DNA of 64,000 nt from Kosakonia sp. BYX6. GTDB taxonomy: Bacteria; Pseudomonadota; Gammaproteobacteria; Enterobacterales; Enterobacteriaceae. Both the position numbers and the translations under genes were made by a program. This document shows positions 48,461 to 57,428 of the stretch, one piece after another. The notes beneath the pieces are model-generated. The model had not been told where the DNA came from. It saw only the letters and a list, made by a program, of their open reading frames with translations, and did not search any database. Numbering within the stretch: position 1 is the first letter of the stretch; every line of letters begins with the position of its first letter. The DNA lies in the NCBI RefSeq assembly GCF_038449125.1, contig NZ_CP151800.1, positions 1,894,406 through 1,958,405 of the forward strand. The letters are read 5' to 3'.

Positions 48461-49612
48461 ATGGCCGATAACATCTTTGTCACCAGTCCGCTTTTGCCTC
48501 CGCTTGAGGAATTTATTCCTTATATGGAGCAGATTTGGCAAAACCGTATTTTGACCAACGGTGGCGCTTTTCATCAGCAACTGGAAGACGAGCTGGCGAA
48601 TTACCTGGGCGTTAAGCATGTTTGCCTGTTTTCCAACGGCACGCTGGCGCTGTTAACCGCATTGCAGGCGCTGCGCGTGACAGGCGAGGTGATCACCACG
48701 CCGTATTCGTTTGTGGCGACATCCCATACCCTGCTGTGGAACGGTTTGACGCCGGTGTTCGCCGATATCGACCCGCAGACGTTTAATATCAGCCCCGAGC
48801 GTATCGAAGAGCTGATCACGCCGCAGACCACCGCCATTATGCCGGTGCACTGTTACGGCATCCCGTGCGAGGTGGAGAAGATCCAGCAGATTGCCGATAT
48901 CTACGGGCTGAAAGTGATTTACGACGCCGCTCATGCGTTTGGCGTGCGCCAGAACGGCACCAGTATTCTCAATCATGGCGATTTGTCGGTGTTGAGTTTC
49001 CATGCCACCAAAGTGTTTAACACCTTTGAGGGCGGGGCGATTATCTGCCACGACGCGCGCACCAAACAGCGCATCGACTACCTGAAAAACTTCGGCTTCG
49101 CGGGTGAAACGCGTGTGGTCGCACCGGGCATCAACGCCAAGATGAACGAGATGGAAGCGGCGTTTGGCCTGCTCCAGCTTAAATACATTGATGGCGCACT
49201 GGCGGCGCGCAAGGCGATTTATCAGCGCTATTGCGAAGGGCTTCAGGGTGTTGAGGGAATCAGTTGGTTTGATGCCGCCGACCGTTTCGAGTGGAACCAC
49301 GCCTACTATCCGGTATTGGTGGAAGGCGAATATCCGCTGGCGCGCGATGCCTTGTACGAAGCGTTAAAAGCGGAGGGGATTTACTCCCGCCGCTATTTCT
49401 ACCCGCTAATCAGTTCCTTCGCCATGTACCGCCATCTGCCGACGGCTGCCGAAGAACACTTACCCGCCGCGAATGTGATCGCCGAGAAAATCCTCTGCTT
49501 GCCTATCTACCCGGATTTAACCGAAGCGGATCAGCAGCGCGTGATTGACGTGATTCGCCAGCATGCCCTGAACCGAGCAAAACCCGCCAGCCCGGTTCAA
49601 CACGTGGCCTGA
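48461..49612 (+). CDS. Sugar aminotransferase of the DegT/DnrJ/EryC1/StrS family (VioA-like)
   Basis: This 383-residue PLP enzyme has the catalytic Lys184 in SFHATKVFNTFEGG and the DAAHAFG motif. It resembles VioA, which makes dTDP-4-amino-4,6-dideoxyglucose (viosamine) from the 4-keto sugar. That sugar is the terminal modified unit of some Pseudomonas flagellin glycans. The required dTDP-4-keto-6-deoxyglucose would come from rmlA/rmlB genes outside this window. Product stereochemistry cannot be decided from sequence. Confidence 0.8.
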   Translation: MADNIFVTSPLLPPLEEFIPYMEQIWQNRILTNGGAFHQQLEDELANYLGVKHVCLFSNGTLALLTALQALRVTGEVITTPYSFVATSHTLLWNGLTPVFADIDPQTFNISPERIEELITPQTTAIMPVHCYGIPCEVEKIQQIADIYGLKVIYDAAHAFGVRQNGTSILNHGDLSVLSFHATKVFNTFEGGAIICHDARTKQRIDYLKNFGFAGETRVVAPGINAKMNEMEAAFGLLQLKYIDGALAARKAIYQRYCEGLQGVEGISWFDAADRFEWNHAYYPVLVEGEYPLARDALYEALKAEGIYSRRYFYPLISSFAMYRHLPTAAEEHLPAANVIAEKILCLPIYPDLTEADQQRVIDVIRQHALNRAKPASPVQHVA

Positions 49613-49613
49613 A

Positions 49614-49645
49614 CAAAAAAGCGCTGGTTAACCAGCGCTTTTTTT
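49614..49645. terminator. Bidirectional terminator between aminotransferase and FkbM genes
   Basis: The perfect palindrome GCGCTGGTTAACCAGCGC (49621-49638) is flanked by an A-run on the left and a T-run on the right. It can end transcription from both convergent operons. Confidence 0.9.
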
Positions 49646-49648
49646 GTC

Positions 49649-50773
49649 TTACGCTTTCACCTTCGCCGCGGGAACCGCATACAGCACCATTTCATAGGCC
49701 AGCCGTGGATGGTGGGCGCGCAGGTAGAAACGGTAATCGCCGTGTAACTGCTGAATGAATTGCGGAATGGTCAGCAAATCGTCGCGCTTGTGGTACAGGC
49801 TGATGGCGAGCGTCGGCTGCCAGCGCGTAATGGTGTTTTGCGCGCCCTGCAATGCGGCGAGTTCCGCGCCTTCAATATCCATCTTGATAAAGCTGACGCG
49901 GTTGCCGCCGGTGACATCATCAATTTTCAACAGATCGATTTTATCGCCAACGGGCGCGTCGCTCAGGGACGACGAGAACGAGTTGGACGCATTGAAATAG
50001 AGCGTGGTGGCTTCGTTCCACACGCCAGCCTGAAAATGAGCGCACTGCGGCAGGTCGGCGGTGTTGTGCTGCAACTGGGCAAAGGTGGTGCTGTCTGGCT
50101 CGAAGGCATAGATTTTTTCGGCCTCACCCGCGCCGTCGCGCTTGAGCGCAGTGACAAACGCCTTGATGCTGTCGCCGTCGAACGCGCCGCAATCGACAAA
50201 CACTTCGTTATCACCCAGCGCAATAATTTCTTGCGGAAAGTAATGCTGTGGATGGTAAAGCGCGCCATATTCGCCTTCACACGCGCTAATGCGCTGGTTC
50301 AGATACGCGAGCAGGGTGGCTTTCGACCTCTCGTCGCCAAGCTGGTCATACAGCGCGGTCAGCGCCTGTTGATGTTCTTCGCACCAGCCAAAAGTGAAAT
50401 ACGCTTTGGTATTCACGCCGACAAAGGCGCAATCGTAGAACAGCATTTCGCTGGCGCTTTGGCGCAAACTCGTGAGCAGCGCCTCATCGGCAAACTGCAT
50501 GGCGATGATGTAGTTAAACGTTTTGCCTGAGGCCGCCAGCGCCTCAAACGATTCCAGCGCGAAACCGTTAAATTCACTGCCGGGGCGCAGGTAGCTCCCG
50601 CCGATGGCGACCTTATCGACGCGCATGTGTTCGCGCTGCATAAATTCCCAGGTCACTTGCGCGGCGTAACCGGCACCGCACAACACAATGGGGTCGCCAT
50701 TGGTTTGCATACGCGCCACGGTATCAACGAAATGGTTGCGCGTGGCAGAAATCAAATTGACGATTGAGGTCAT
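49649..50773 (-). CDS. FkbM-family methyltransferase
   Basis: This 374-residue protein has an N-terminal nucleotide-binding-like segment (VLCGAGYAAQVTWEFM) and a C-terminal FkbM domain (VFVDCGAFDGDSIKAFV, FIKMDIEGAELAALQGA). FkbM enzymes are mostly O-methyltransferases, and many flagellin glycan islands contain one. It is the last gene of the long minus-strand operon, 42 bases after the LuxC-like gene. Confidence 0.82.
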   Translation of the reverse strand: MTSIVNLISATRNHFVDTVARMQTNGDPIVLCGAGYAAQVTWEFMQREHMRVDKVAIGGSYLRPGSEFNGFALESFEALAASGKTFNYIIAMQFADEALLTSLRQSASEMLFYDCAFVGVNTKAYFTFGWCEEHQQALTALYDQLGDERSKATLLAYLNQRISACEGEYGALYHPQHYFPQEIIALGDNEVFVDCGAFDGDSIKAFVTALKRDGAGEAEKIYAFEPDSTTFAQLQHNTADLPQCAHFQAGVWNEATTLYFNASNSFSSSLSDAPVGDKIDLLKIDDVTGGNRVSFIKMDIEGAELAALQGAQNTITRWQPTLAISLYHKRDDLLTIPQFIQQLHGDYRFYLRAHHPRLAYEMVLYAVPAAKVKA

Positions 50774-50815
50774 TGCCGTCTCCGGGGAATGAAAAATAAA
50801 AGGTCGCAGGGCGCA

Positions 50816-52015
50816 TCACAGCGTGTTTGCAACGTTTCGCGTTAACAGGGCGACCAAATCGTAGCCATCCCATTGCAGGGTAAAATCGAGCGTTTGCCCA
50901 AACGCCACGACGCGATCAATGCCTTTCGGGCGGCGTGCGGCAAGCCAGGCGTCGATCGTCGTTTTCTCAATACCGAACGTCGCGAGCGTTTGGCAGCGCG
51001 CATCGCAAAGCGGCGTCATGTCATTGAGCGAGTCGGCAACATACTCCATAAAGAAGCCGCAATTACCGCGTAGCGCCATCACGCCCGGCGTTAACGCTGC
51101 CAGTTCGACACGCACCACTAAATTGTCATCGTCAGAGACTTTCTTCACGCCGGGATACTGCGCGGCCAACTGGTACAAACGGGTCAGCTTATTGACCGCC
51201 GCCACCGGCTCAAGCGGATAATGGCGAGCGGCGAAGGCCTGAAAGTGCTGCCAGAATTGCTCGCGTGCCGCCTGTGTTTCAACGCCCAGCCAGACCAGCA
51301 ACGACGGCGACGAGCAGGCGTTTTGGTCGTTTAACAGCGTGTCGTTAAAAAAGGCCTGCGCGAGTTTTCCTTTATCCGCATGCGCCAAATAGCGGTCGGC
51401 ATCGATAGCGGCAAGGGAGTAACGATCGGCGAAGGCGATATCCAGCGCGCGCGGTTTCAGCGGCGAGCGGCGAATCTGCGCAATTGTCTCATCGCCGCCC
51501 CAAATAATGCGTGTATCACACAAGGCAGACAGCGCGTCATTGATCCCTTGCTGGCGATCGTAGCGCAGCAGGCAAATATAAGGCGCCAGCGCCGGGTGTT
51601 CGTGCAGCGCGGCGCATAACAGGCGAACGATAATCGGCACTTGCAGATGATCGCGCCCCGGCAGCCGCACAATATTGGCGTTACCGGTGAGCAAACCGCT
51701 GAACAGCGAATAGGCAAAGTTGGCGGCGACGTTGCCAGGCGCAATATGCAGCGCCACGCCGCGACCGTAGCGATGGGCTAAATCGCCATAGGCGGCGCGC
51801 ATCTGGTTCAGCGAGGCGGCACGGCACCAGAAACCGAGGCTGATCACATCCGGCCAGGCTTTGGCTTCGTCGTCGCGCAATGTCAGGCGCGAAAAGGTCT
51901 GTAACAACGCCAGCATTTCTGCGGCGAACGGCGGGAACGGCGCCAGATCAGGCATCGCCTGCAACTGCGCTTCATCACCGATGACAAACGTCAGACCGTC
52001 AAAATGTTGCTGCAT
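50816..52015 (-). CDS. LuxC-like acyl-CoA / acyl-protein reductase
   Basis: The product is 399 residues and matches the LuxC acyl-CoA reductase family. The catalytic Cys234 is in LLNDQNACSSPS, and the nucleotide-binding IAPGNVAANFAYSL stretch is present. LuxC takes an acyl group from LuxE and reduces it with NADPH to an aldehyde. It overlaps the LuxE-like gene by 17 bases, suggesting a joint complex. There are no luciferase genes, so the aldehyde must serve another purpose. Confidence 0.85.
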   Translation of the reverse strand: MQQHFDGLTFVIGDEAQLQAMPDLAPFPPFAAEMLALLQTFSRLTLRDDEAKAWPDVISLGFWCRAASLNQMRAAYGDLAHRYGRGVALHIAPGNVAANFAYSLFSGLLTGNANIVRLPGRDHLQVPIIVRLLCAALHEHPALAPYICLLRYDRQQGINDALSALCDTRIIWGGDETIAQIRRSPLKPRALDIAFADRYSLAAIDADRYLAHADKGKLAQAFFNDTLLNDQNACSSPSLLVWLGVETQAAREQFWQHFQAFAARHYPLEPVAAVNKLTRLYQLAAQYPGVKKVSDDDNLVVRVELAALTPGVMALRGNCGFFMEYVADSLNDMTPLCDARCQTLATFGIEKTTIDAWLAARRPKGIDRVVAFGQTLDFTLQWDGYDLVALLTRNVANTL

Positions 52016-53084
52016 ACGTGTCGCTGCACCCTCGTAATTCTGCTTTTTTTAGTCTGCCGATAACGTGGAAATATTTGCCTTTGCGCCCGCACGGGCAGTC
52101 ATCTTCGCCGAGCAACACGCCTTCATCTTCGGTCAACAGCGAATGGCCCGGATAGGATTCGGGGAGCAGGGAGAGCACCTGAATAATCCCCGGTTTGCCA
52201 ACGGGCGCGCAGGCGAAATCCGCCGGATCGCGAATGATAATGTCCGAGAAAATCGAGGTGTGCAGATGCCCGTGCTCGCACTGCATCGAGATACAGCCGG
52301 TTTGTTCCACCATGCCGTAATAATCATGCACCGCAGGCAAGTTGCAGACATCGTGCAGGCAACGGGCGAACGCCTGCGGGGAAACGGCTTCATTTTGCAG
52401 CTTTTTCCAGCCGCCGCCGTGAATCAACAACGCGTTGTCGAGCGCCAGTTTTTTACCGCTGGCGGCCAGCGCTTTATAAAAGTGCTGCCACACCATAAAG
52501 GTGAAGCCGAACAGCAAAATGCGTTTTCCCTGGTGCTTTTCGAGGAAGGCTTCAATGACCGGCAGATTCAACGTCATCTGCTCATCCAGCGCCCATGCGC
52601 GATCGGCGCCGAACAGCGAAAAACCTAAAATGCCTGCGCCGCGCGCTGAAAATTGCTGCCGGTCTTTCAGCACATCCGGCGAGTCGATCACTAACATTGG
52701 CAAACGGCCCGCGCCGGTAAATTGATTAACGATTTTCACCAGCGTTTTTTGCTGATACGCGGCGGTGGCTTTATCGAGAAAAATCCGCGACACCTGCTGC
52801 CCGGTGGTGCCGGAAGAGGTCATGGTTTTGACGATCTCATCATCCGCGATGCTTTTTAGCGTCAGCGTTTTAAACAGCGAAACGGGCAGAAAGGGCAGAT
52901 CTTCCACCGCCTGAATGGATTGCGGTGTGATGTTTTGCGCATCCAGCATATGCCGGTAGTCTGCGCAATGGGCGTAGTGGTGCGCGGTCAGCGCCTTCAG
53001 GCGCGCCAACTGAAGCGCACGCTTATCCTCGCGCGCCAGCGAATAGGGGGCAATGCCCAGCATTTCATCAAGCGACAGGGACAT
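51999..53084 (-). CDS. LuxE-like acyl-protein synthetase
   Basis: This 361-residue protein belongs to the LuxE family. The motif MTSSGTTGQQVSRIFLDK is the adenylate-forming loop, and a Cys-rich end (EDDCPCGRKGKYFHVIGRLKK, split by the adenylation hinge) is typical. LuxE activates a carboxylic acid as acyl-AMP, keeps it as a thioester and passes it to LuxC. It overlaps both neighbours by 17 bases. Confidence 0.83.
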   Translation of the reverse strand: MSLSLDEMLGIAPYSLAREDKRALQLARLKALTAHHYAHCADYRHMLDAQNITPQSIQAVEDLPFLPVSLFKTLTLKSIADDEIVKTMTSSGTTGQQVSRIFLDKATAAYQQKTLVKIVNQFTGAGRLPMLVIDSPDVLKDRQQFSARGAGILGFSLFGADRAWALDEQMTLNLPVIEAFLEKHQGKRILLFGFTFMVWQHFYKALAASGKKLALDNALLIHGGGWKKLQNEAVSPQAFARCLHDVCNLPAVHDYYGMVEQTGCISMQCEHGHLHTSIFSDIIIRDPADFACAPVGKPGIIQVLSLLPESYPGHSLLTEDEGVLLGEDDCPCGRKGKYFHVIGRLKKAELRGCSDTYAATF

Positions 53085-54903
53085 ACTCTTTCAGCCTGTG
53101 ATAAAGGGTTTTACCCGCCGGGTTCTTGGGGATCTCACTCAGTGCGATCACGCGAAAGGCCGACGCATGCAATTTGCTGATCCCGGCGGCGTACTGCTTC
53201 ACGTCGCCGGCGAGGGATTCGTCGGTAATAAAAATACACAGCAGATCGTCGCGGCCATCGCAGGCGACGGCGGTATCCGCAAACGCGGTTTTCAGCAGCG
53301 ATTCCATCTCATCCAGCCCGACACGGTTGCCGAAGATTTTCAAAAAGCGTTTTTTGCGCCCGACGATACGGTAAAAACCGTCACTGTCGACGGTGGCGAT
53401 ATCGCCGGTGTGTAGCGTGCCGGCGAAGGTGTCGCCGAGCGCCAGATCTTCACCGCACTCGGCGTAACCGAGCGCCACATTTGCCCCGCGATAGATCAAT
53501 TCACCTTGCGTATCCGGCGTGGTGATCGGGTGGTTATCATCGCCGAGTAGCAAAAATTCCCCGCCGGGGATCGGCTTGCCGATAAAACCATAGCGACTCG
53601 CGGCGTGCTCCGGCGCAAGCCAGGCCATGCGCGAGGTGGCTTCGGCGGCACCGTACATCACGATAAAGCGCTTGCCGTTTTGCATCGCGTACTCGGTGTA
53701 CTCCTGCTGCAACGCGGCGGCGAGTTTACCGCCTGCCTGCGTTAGCGTGCGCAAATCCGGCAGATCCATACGCATGAAGCGCAATTTGCGCAGCATCTCC
53801 CAGGTGTAAGGAACGCCCGCGAACGAACTTGCACGCTCGGTGCGCACAAACTCCCACAGTTCGCGCTGCATCACGCTGTACCCGGTCAGTAACAGGCTGG
53901 CGCCAGCGTGCAAATGGCTGTTGATGATCGACAAACCATAGACATAGTTGATTGGCAGGCTCACCAGCCCGCGTTCACGCGCATCAATGTCGAGATAGTG
54001 CGCAATGCTCTCCGCATTGCTTTGCAGATTGCGTTTGCTGAGGCGCACCAATTTCGGGCTACCGGTTGAGCCAGAGGTGGTCATCAGCAAGGCCAGCTCA
54101 TCGTGCAGTGGCCACGGCGTTAACCCGGTGGCGTGTAATTGATAACCGCCGTCACCCGACAAAACGCCTGATGGCGCTTCGCTTATCAGGCCTACGGTAC
54201 CCGGGCCGGAAGTTTGTAGGTCGGATAAGGCGCAGCCGCCATCCGACAAAACGCCTGATGGCGCTTCGCTTATCAGGCCTACGGTACCCGGGCCGGAAGT
54301 TTGTAGGTCGGATAAGGCGCAGCCGCCATCCGACAAAACGCCTGATGGCGCTTCGCTTATCAGGTCTACGGTACCCGGGCTGGAAGTTTGTAGGTCGGAT
54401 AAGGCGCAGCCGCCATCCGACAAAACGCCTGATGGCGCTTCGCTTATCAGGCCTACGGTACCCGGGCCGGAAGTTTGTAGGCCGGATAAGGCGCAGCCGC
54501 CATCCGACAAAACGCCTGATGGCGCTTCGCTTATCAGGCCTACGGTACCCGAGTCGGAAGTTTGTAGGCCGGATAAGGCGCAGCCGCCATCCGGCGAAAC
54601 GGTTGGTGTCGGCTGCCAGATCAGCGAAGGCTTGTAGGTATCGATCAACTGCTGCGCCAGCGTGTTGTCGAGCGCGTTGTCCAACAGCAATGCCACCGCA
54701 TCGCTTTGCAGGCAGGCGAGATAGCCGACAACGGCTTCGACCTGATTCTGGCAAAAGACAAACACTAATGAACGGGCTGGGATGTGGCTTGCCAGCGCGT
54801 CAACGCGGGCGGTCAGTTCGCCATAGCTCAGGCTTGCGCCACGATCATCTTTCAGCGCAAGTTGCGCGGTGTCATGCTGTTGCGTCTGCCAGAAAGTGTT
54901 CAT
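53068..54903 (-). CDS. ANL-superfamily acyl/aminoacyl ligase interrupted in frame by a translated REP repeat array
   Basis: The protein is 611 residues; without the repeat it would be about 466, which fits the family. The adenylation motif LLMTTSGSTGSPKLVRL, the GAAEATSRM motif, the hinge GFYRIVGRKKRFLKIFGNR and the late Lys in NPAGKTLYHRL are all intact. Residues about 102-247 are five copies of a 29-residue unit (SDGGCALSGLQTSGPGTVGL plus ISEAPSGVL). They are encoded by a REP/BIME array and sit between the first subdomain and the P-loop. It probably charges an acid onto the ACP encoded upstream. Whether the repeat is tolerated or harmful is unknown. Confidence 0.85.
   Translation of the reverse strand: MNTFWQTQQHDTAQLALKDDRGASLSYGELTARVDALASHIPARSLVFVFCQNQVEAVVGYLACLQSDAVALLLDNALDNTLAQQLIDTYKPSLIWQPTPTVSPDGGCALSGLQTSDSGTVGLISEAPSGVLSDGGCALSGLQTSGPGTVGLISEAPSGVLSDGGCALSDLQTSSPGTVDLISEAPSGVLSDGGCALSDLQTSGPGTVGLISEAPSGVLSDGGCALSDLQTSGPGTVGLISEAPSGVLSGDGGYQLHATGLTPWPLHDELALLMTTSGSTGSPKLVRLSKRNLQSNAESIAHYLDIDARERGLVSLPINYVYGLSIINSHLHAGASLLLTGYSVMQRELWEFVRTERASSFAGVPYTWEMLRKLRFMRMDLPDLRTLTQAGGKLAAALQQEYTEYAMQNGKRFIVMYGAAEATSRMAWLAPEHAASRYGFIGKPIPGGEFLLLGDDNHPITTPDTQGELIYRGANVALGYAECGEDLALGDTFAGTLHTGDIATVDSDGFYRIVGRKKRFLKIFGNRVGLDEMESLLKTAFADTAVACDGRDDLLCIFITDESLAGDVKQYAAGISKLHASAFRVIALSEIPKNPAGKTLYHRLKEYVPVA
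54165..54599. repeat. Five tandem 87-bp units made of REP/BIME palindromes, inside a coding sequence
   Basis: Unit starts are 54165, 54252, 54339, 54426 and 54513, exactly 87 bases apart (3 x 29). Each unit holds two palindromes, GCCTGATGGCGCTTCGCTTA... and GTAGGTCGGATAAGGCGCAG..., typical of enterobacterial REP elements. Units 1 and 2 are identical, unit 3 differs at two bases, unit 4 at one, and unit 5 at about five. No stop codon occurs in the minus-strand ligase frame or in two other frames. Confidence 0.95.
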
Positions 54904-55865
54904 TGCAGGGCGTCCATAATGCGGGCGGTCGTTTGTTCTGCCGTCAGGCCGCTCTGTTCTAGCATCCAGCCGTAATCCCCCGCGTGCGGGTAACCTTGCG
55001 GAATACCGATGGTTAACTGTTTCGGGCGCTGCGCCTGGCCGCCAACGTATTCGGCAACGGCGCTGCCCAAACCGCCAATCATGCTGTGCTCTTCCATCGT
55101 CACCAGCAGCTTTTTCCCTAACTGCGCGGCGATAACGGCTTCATCCAACGGTTTGAGGGTGTGCATATCAATCACCGCCGCGTCGATGCCGCGATCGGCC
55201 AGGTGACCCGCGGTGGTGAGCGCAACATGCACCATACTGCCGGTGGCAATAATCGCCACATCGTTGCCGTCGCGAAGCGTAATCGCTTTGCCGGGGATCA
55301 GCTCAAAATCTTCTTTATAGACGATCGGCGCGCGCATGCCGCCGGTCAGGCGTAAATAGACCGGGCCATCGTAAGCCAGTGCCGCCTGGGTCATTTTCAC
55401 CGTTGCCGTGCAGTCCGCCGGGGAAAAAATGGCGATATTGGACACCGAACGCAGCATCGCCAGCTCTTCGATACCGTGGTGCGTGGCGCCAAACATGCCG
55501 GTTGCCAGCCCGGAAGCCAGCCCGACCAGCTTGACGTTTTCCTGCATGTAACCGAGGTTCAGGCGCACTTGTTCCGCCGCGCGCAGCGTCAAAAAGTTGG
55601 GAAACGAGGTGGCAAACGGCACAAAACCGCTGGCTGCCAGACCGGCGGCCACGCCGACCAGGTTTTGTTCGGCGATGCCGGTATTAATAAAACGATCCGG
55701 GTAGGTGGTGCTAAAGCGATCCAATCCTGAGGATTTGCACAGATCGCCGGAGAGAGCGACGATGCGGGCATCGTCATGCGCCAATTCAAGCAATGTCATC
55801 CCGAAGGTGCCGCGGGAACCGAGCATCGACCAGGAACGGATAGTGGCGGGCTTGAACTCAATCAT
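54900..55865 (-). CDS. Transketolase, C-terminal subunit
   Basis: This 321-residue protein carries the pyrimidine-binding and C-terminal domains of transketolase, with the catalytic Glu motif NTGIAEQNLVGVAAGLA. Together with the upstream gene it makes a two-chain ThDP enzyme, as in archaea and some secondary-metabolite clusters. It overlaps the ligase gene by four bases and the N-terminal subunit gene by eight. A role in transferring a two-carbon ketol unit is expected. Confidence 0.9.
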   Translation of the reverse strand: MIEFKPATIRSWSMLGSRGTFGMTLLELAHDDARIVALSGDLCKSSGLDRFSTTYPDRFINTGIAEQNLVGVAAGLAASGFVPFATSFPNFLTLRAAEQVRLNLGYMQENVKLVGLASGLATGMFGATHHGIEELAMLRSVSNIAIFSPADCTATVKMTQAALAYDGPVYLRLTGGMRAPIVYKEDFELIPGKAITLRDGNDVAIIATGSMVHVALTTAGHLADRGIDAAVIDMHTLKPLDEAVIAAQLGKKLLVTMEEHSMIGGLGSAVAEYVGGQAQRPKQLTIGIPQGYPHAGDYGWMLEQSGLTAEQTTARIMDALQ

Positions 55866-56676
55866 GCTGGCCTCCGTTCAGTTCAGCCAGCGCGTCGGTA
55901 AGCTGTTGGGCGGAGACCCGGTTACGGTGGAATTCTTTATTATTTTCCATAAACGAGACCCCTTTGCCTTTCACCGTATTGGCGATGATGACCTTCGGTT
56001 TGCCGTGATGCGGGGCGCTAAACGCCGCTTGTAAAGCCTCGATGTCGTGACCATCGCAAACGAGGGTTTCCCACTGGCAGGCGCGCCACAGGGCGTCGAG
56101 ATCCATTTGCATCACGTCCTGGGTAAAGCCGTCGGATTGCAGGCCGTTACGATCGACAATCAGCGTCAGGTTATCCACCTTGTGATGGGCGGCCATAAAT
56201 GCGCATTCCCAAATGGCGCCTTCGTTGCACTCGCCGTCGCCGACCAGCACATAGGTTTGCCAGCGTTCGCCTTTCAGACGACGGCCAAGCGCCAGCCCGG
56301 TAGCGAAAGAAAGCCCTTGCGCCAGGCTGCCGCCGGAAAAATCGATACCGTATTCAGGATGTTTGGTCGGGTGAACCTGCAACACCGAGCCGTTGATTTC
56401 AAATTCATTCAACTGCGCTTCGCTGATAATGCCGAACTCGCACAGCGTGGCGTACAGACCGAGCGCTGCGTGGCCTTTGCTCAGAATGAACACGTCACGA
56501 TCGTGACAGGTGATGTTCTGCGCATCGTACTGCATGACGACGCCATAAAGCGTACTCAGAATGTCGGTCATCGACAGTGCAGGGGAGACGTGCACGCCAT
56601 CGCTGGGCGCGTGGTGCGCCACGCTGATAATACGGTTACGAATGCGTCGTGCCGCATCCTGAATTTTTTGTGTCAT
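55858..56676 (-). CDS. Transketolase, N-terminal (ThDP-binding) subunit
   Basis: This 272-residue protein has SKGHAALGLYATL and the ThDP/metal motif GDGECNEGAIWE. It is the ThDP-binding half of a split transketolase. It overlaps the SDR gene by four bases and the C-terminal subunit gene by eight, so both subunits are made in equal amounts from one transcript. Confidence 0.9.
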   Translation of the reverse strand: MTQKIQDAARRIRNRIISVAHHAPSDGVHVSPALSMTDILSTLYGVVMQYDAQNITCHDRDVFILSKGHAALGLYATLCEFGIISEAQLNEFEINGSVLQVHPTKHPEYGIDFSGGSLAQGLSFATGLALGRRLKGERWQTYVLVGDGECNEGAIWECAFMAAHHKVDNLTLIVDRNGLQSDGFTQDVMQMDLDALWRACQWETLVCDGHDIEALQAAFSAPHHGKPKVIIANTVKGKGVSFMENNKEFHRNRVSAQQLTDALAELNGGQHD

Positions 56677-57416
56677 TTGAGACCACCATCCACGCGAATT
56701 GTCTGGCCAGTGATGTAGCTTGAGAGATCGCTGGCGAGGAATAACGCCACCTGCGCGATTTCCGCCGGTTCGCCCGCGCGTCGCAGGTCGGCGTTTTTCT
56801 TCGCCTCTTCGACCACCTGCGCGGGCATGGTAAGCAGCATTTCCGTTTCGGTTACCCCAGGCGCGATACAGTTGGCGCGAATGCCTTTCTCGCCCAGTTC
56901 CGCCGCGATGGATTGCGTCATGGCAATCAGCGCCGCTTTCGACGCGCCATAGGCGGATTTACCTGGGTTGCCATCTTCACCCGCTGTCGAGGCGATATTA
57001 ATGATGCTGCCACGCTGCTGGCGGGCCATCAGCTTGGAGATGTATTGGGTGAAGAAATAGACAGAGAAGAAGTTCACTTCAAACTGGCTGCGCAACTGCG
57101 CTTCGCTGGTCATCTGGAACAGGCTGTTCATGGCGATACCGGCGTTGTTGATGACCGCGTCGATCGGGCGTTTGTCAGCCATGACGCGCTTAACGGCCTC
57201 TTTCATCGCCGCCGTATCGGTGATGTCAAAACCGAGCGGCCAGATCTGCACCTGGTGCCGTTCGGCTATTTGCGCCATCTGGCTGACAAAGGCATCATCG
57301 GCTTGCCGGGCATGGGCGTAAATGTTCGCGCCGTTTGCCGCGAACACATTAACCATTGCCAGCCCCATGCCACGGCGACAGCCGGTGATTATGACGTTTT
57401 TACCTTGCATCAACAT
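56673..57416 (-). CDS. SDR-family oxidoreductase (FabG-like)
   Basis: This 247-residue protein has the cofactor motif TGCRRGMG near residue 11, the catalytic Ser in NIASTAGEDG, and the YxxxK motif in SAYGASKAAL. The C-terminal ITGQTIRVDGG is typical of FabG-like reductases. It may reduce a keto group on an ACP-bound intermediate or on the transketolase product. A second ATG two codons later is an alternative start. Confidence 0.87.
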   Translation of the reverse strand: MLMQGKNVIITGCRRGMGLAMVNVFAANGANIYAHARQADDAFVSQMAQIAERHQVQIWPLGFDITDTAAMKEAVKRVMADKRPIDAVINNAGIAMNSLFQMTSEAQLRSQFEVNFFSVYFFTQYISKLMARQQRGSIINIASTAGEDGNPGKSAYGASKAALIAMTQSIAAELGEKGIRANCIAPGVTETEMLLTMPAQVVEEAKKNADLRRAGEPAEIAQVALFLASDLSSYITGQTIRVDGGLK

Positions 57417-57428
57417 AAGGTCATCACA

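Noticed and set aside
54165-54599. Possible CRISPR array
   Set aside because: Units are contiguous 87-bp copies without unique spacers, and no cas genes are near.
54066-54962. A long plus-strand open frame across the REP array coding for repeats of RHPTKRLMALRLSGLRYPG
   Set aside because: It exists only because the 87-bp unit lacks stops in several frames. It runs antisense to an intact ligase with all motifs and has no family match.
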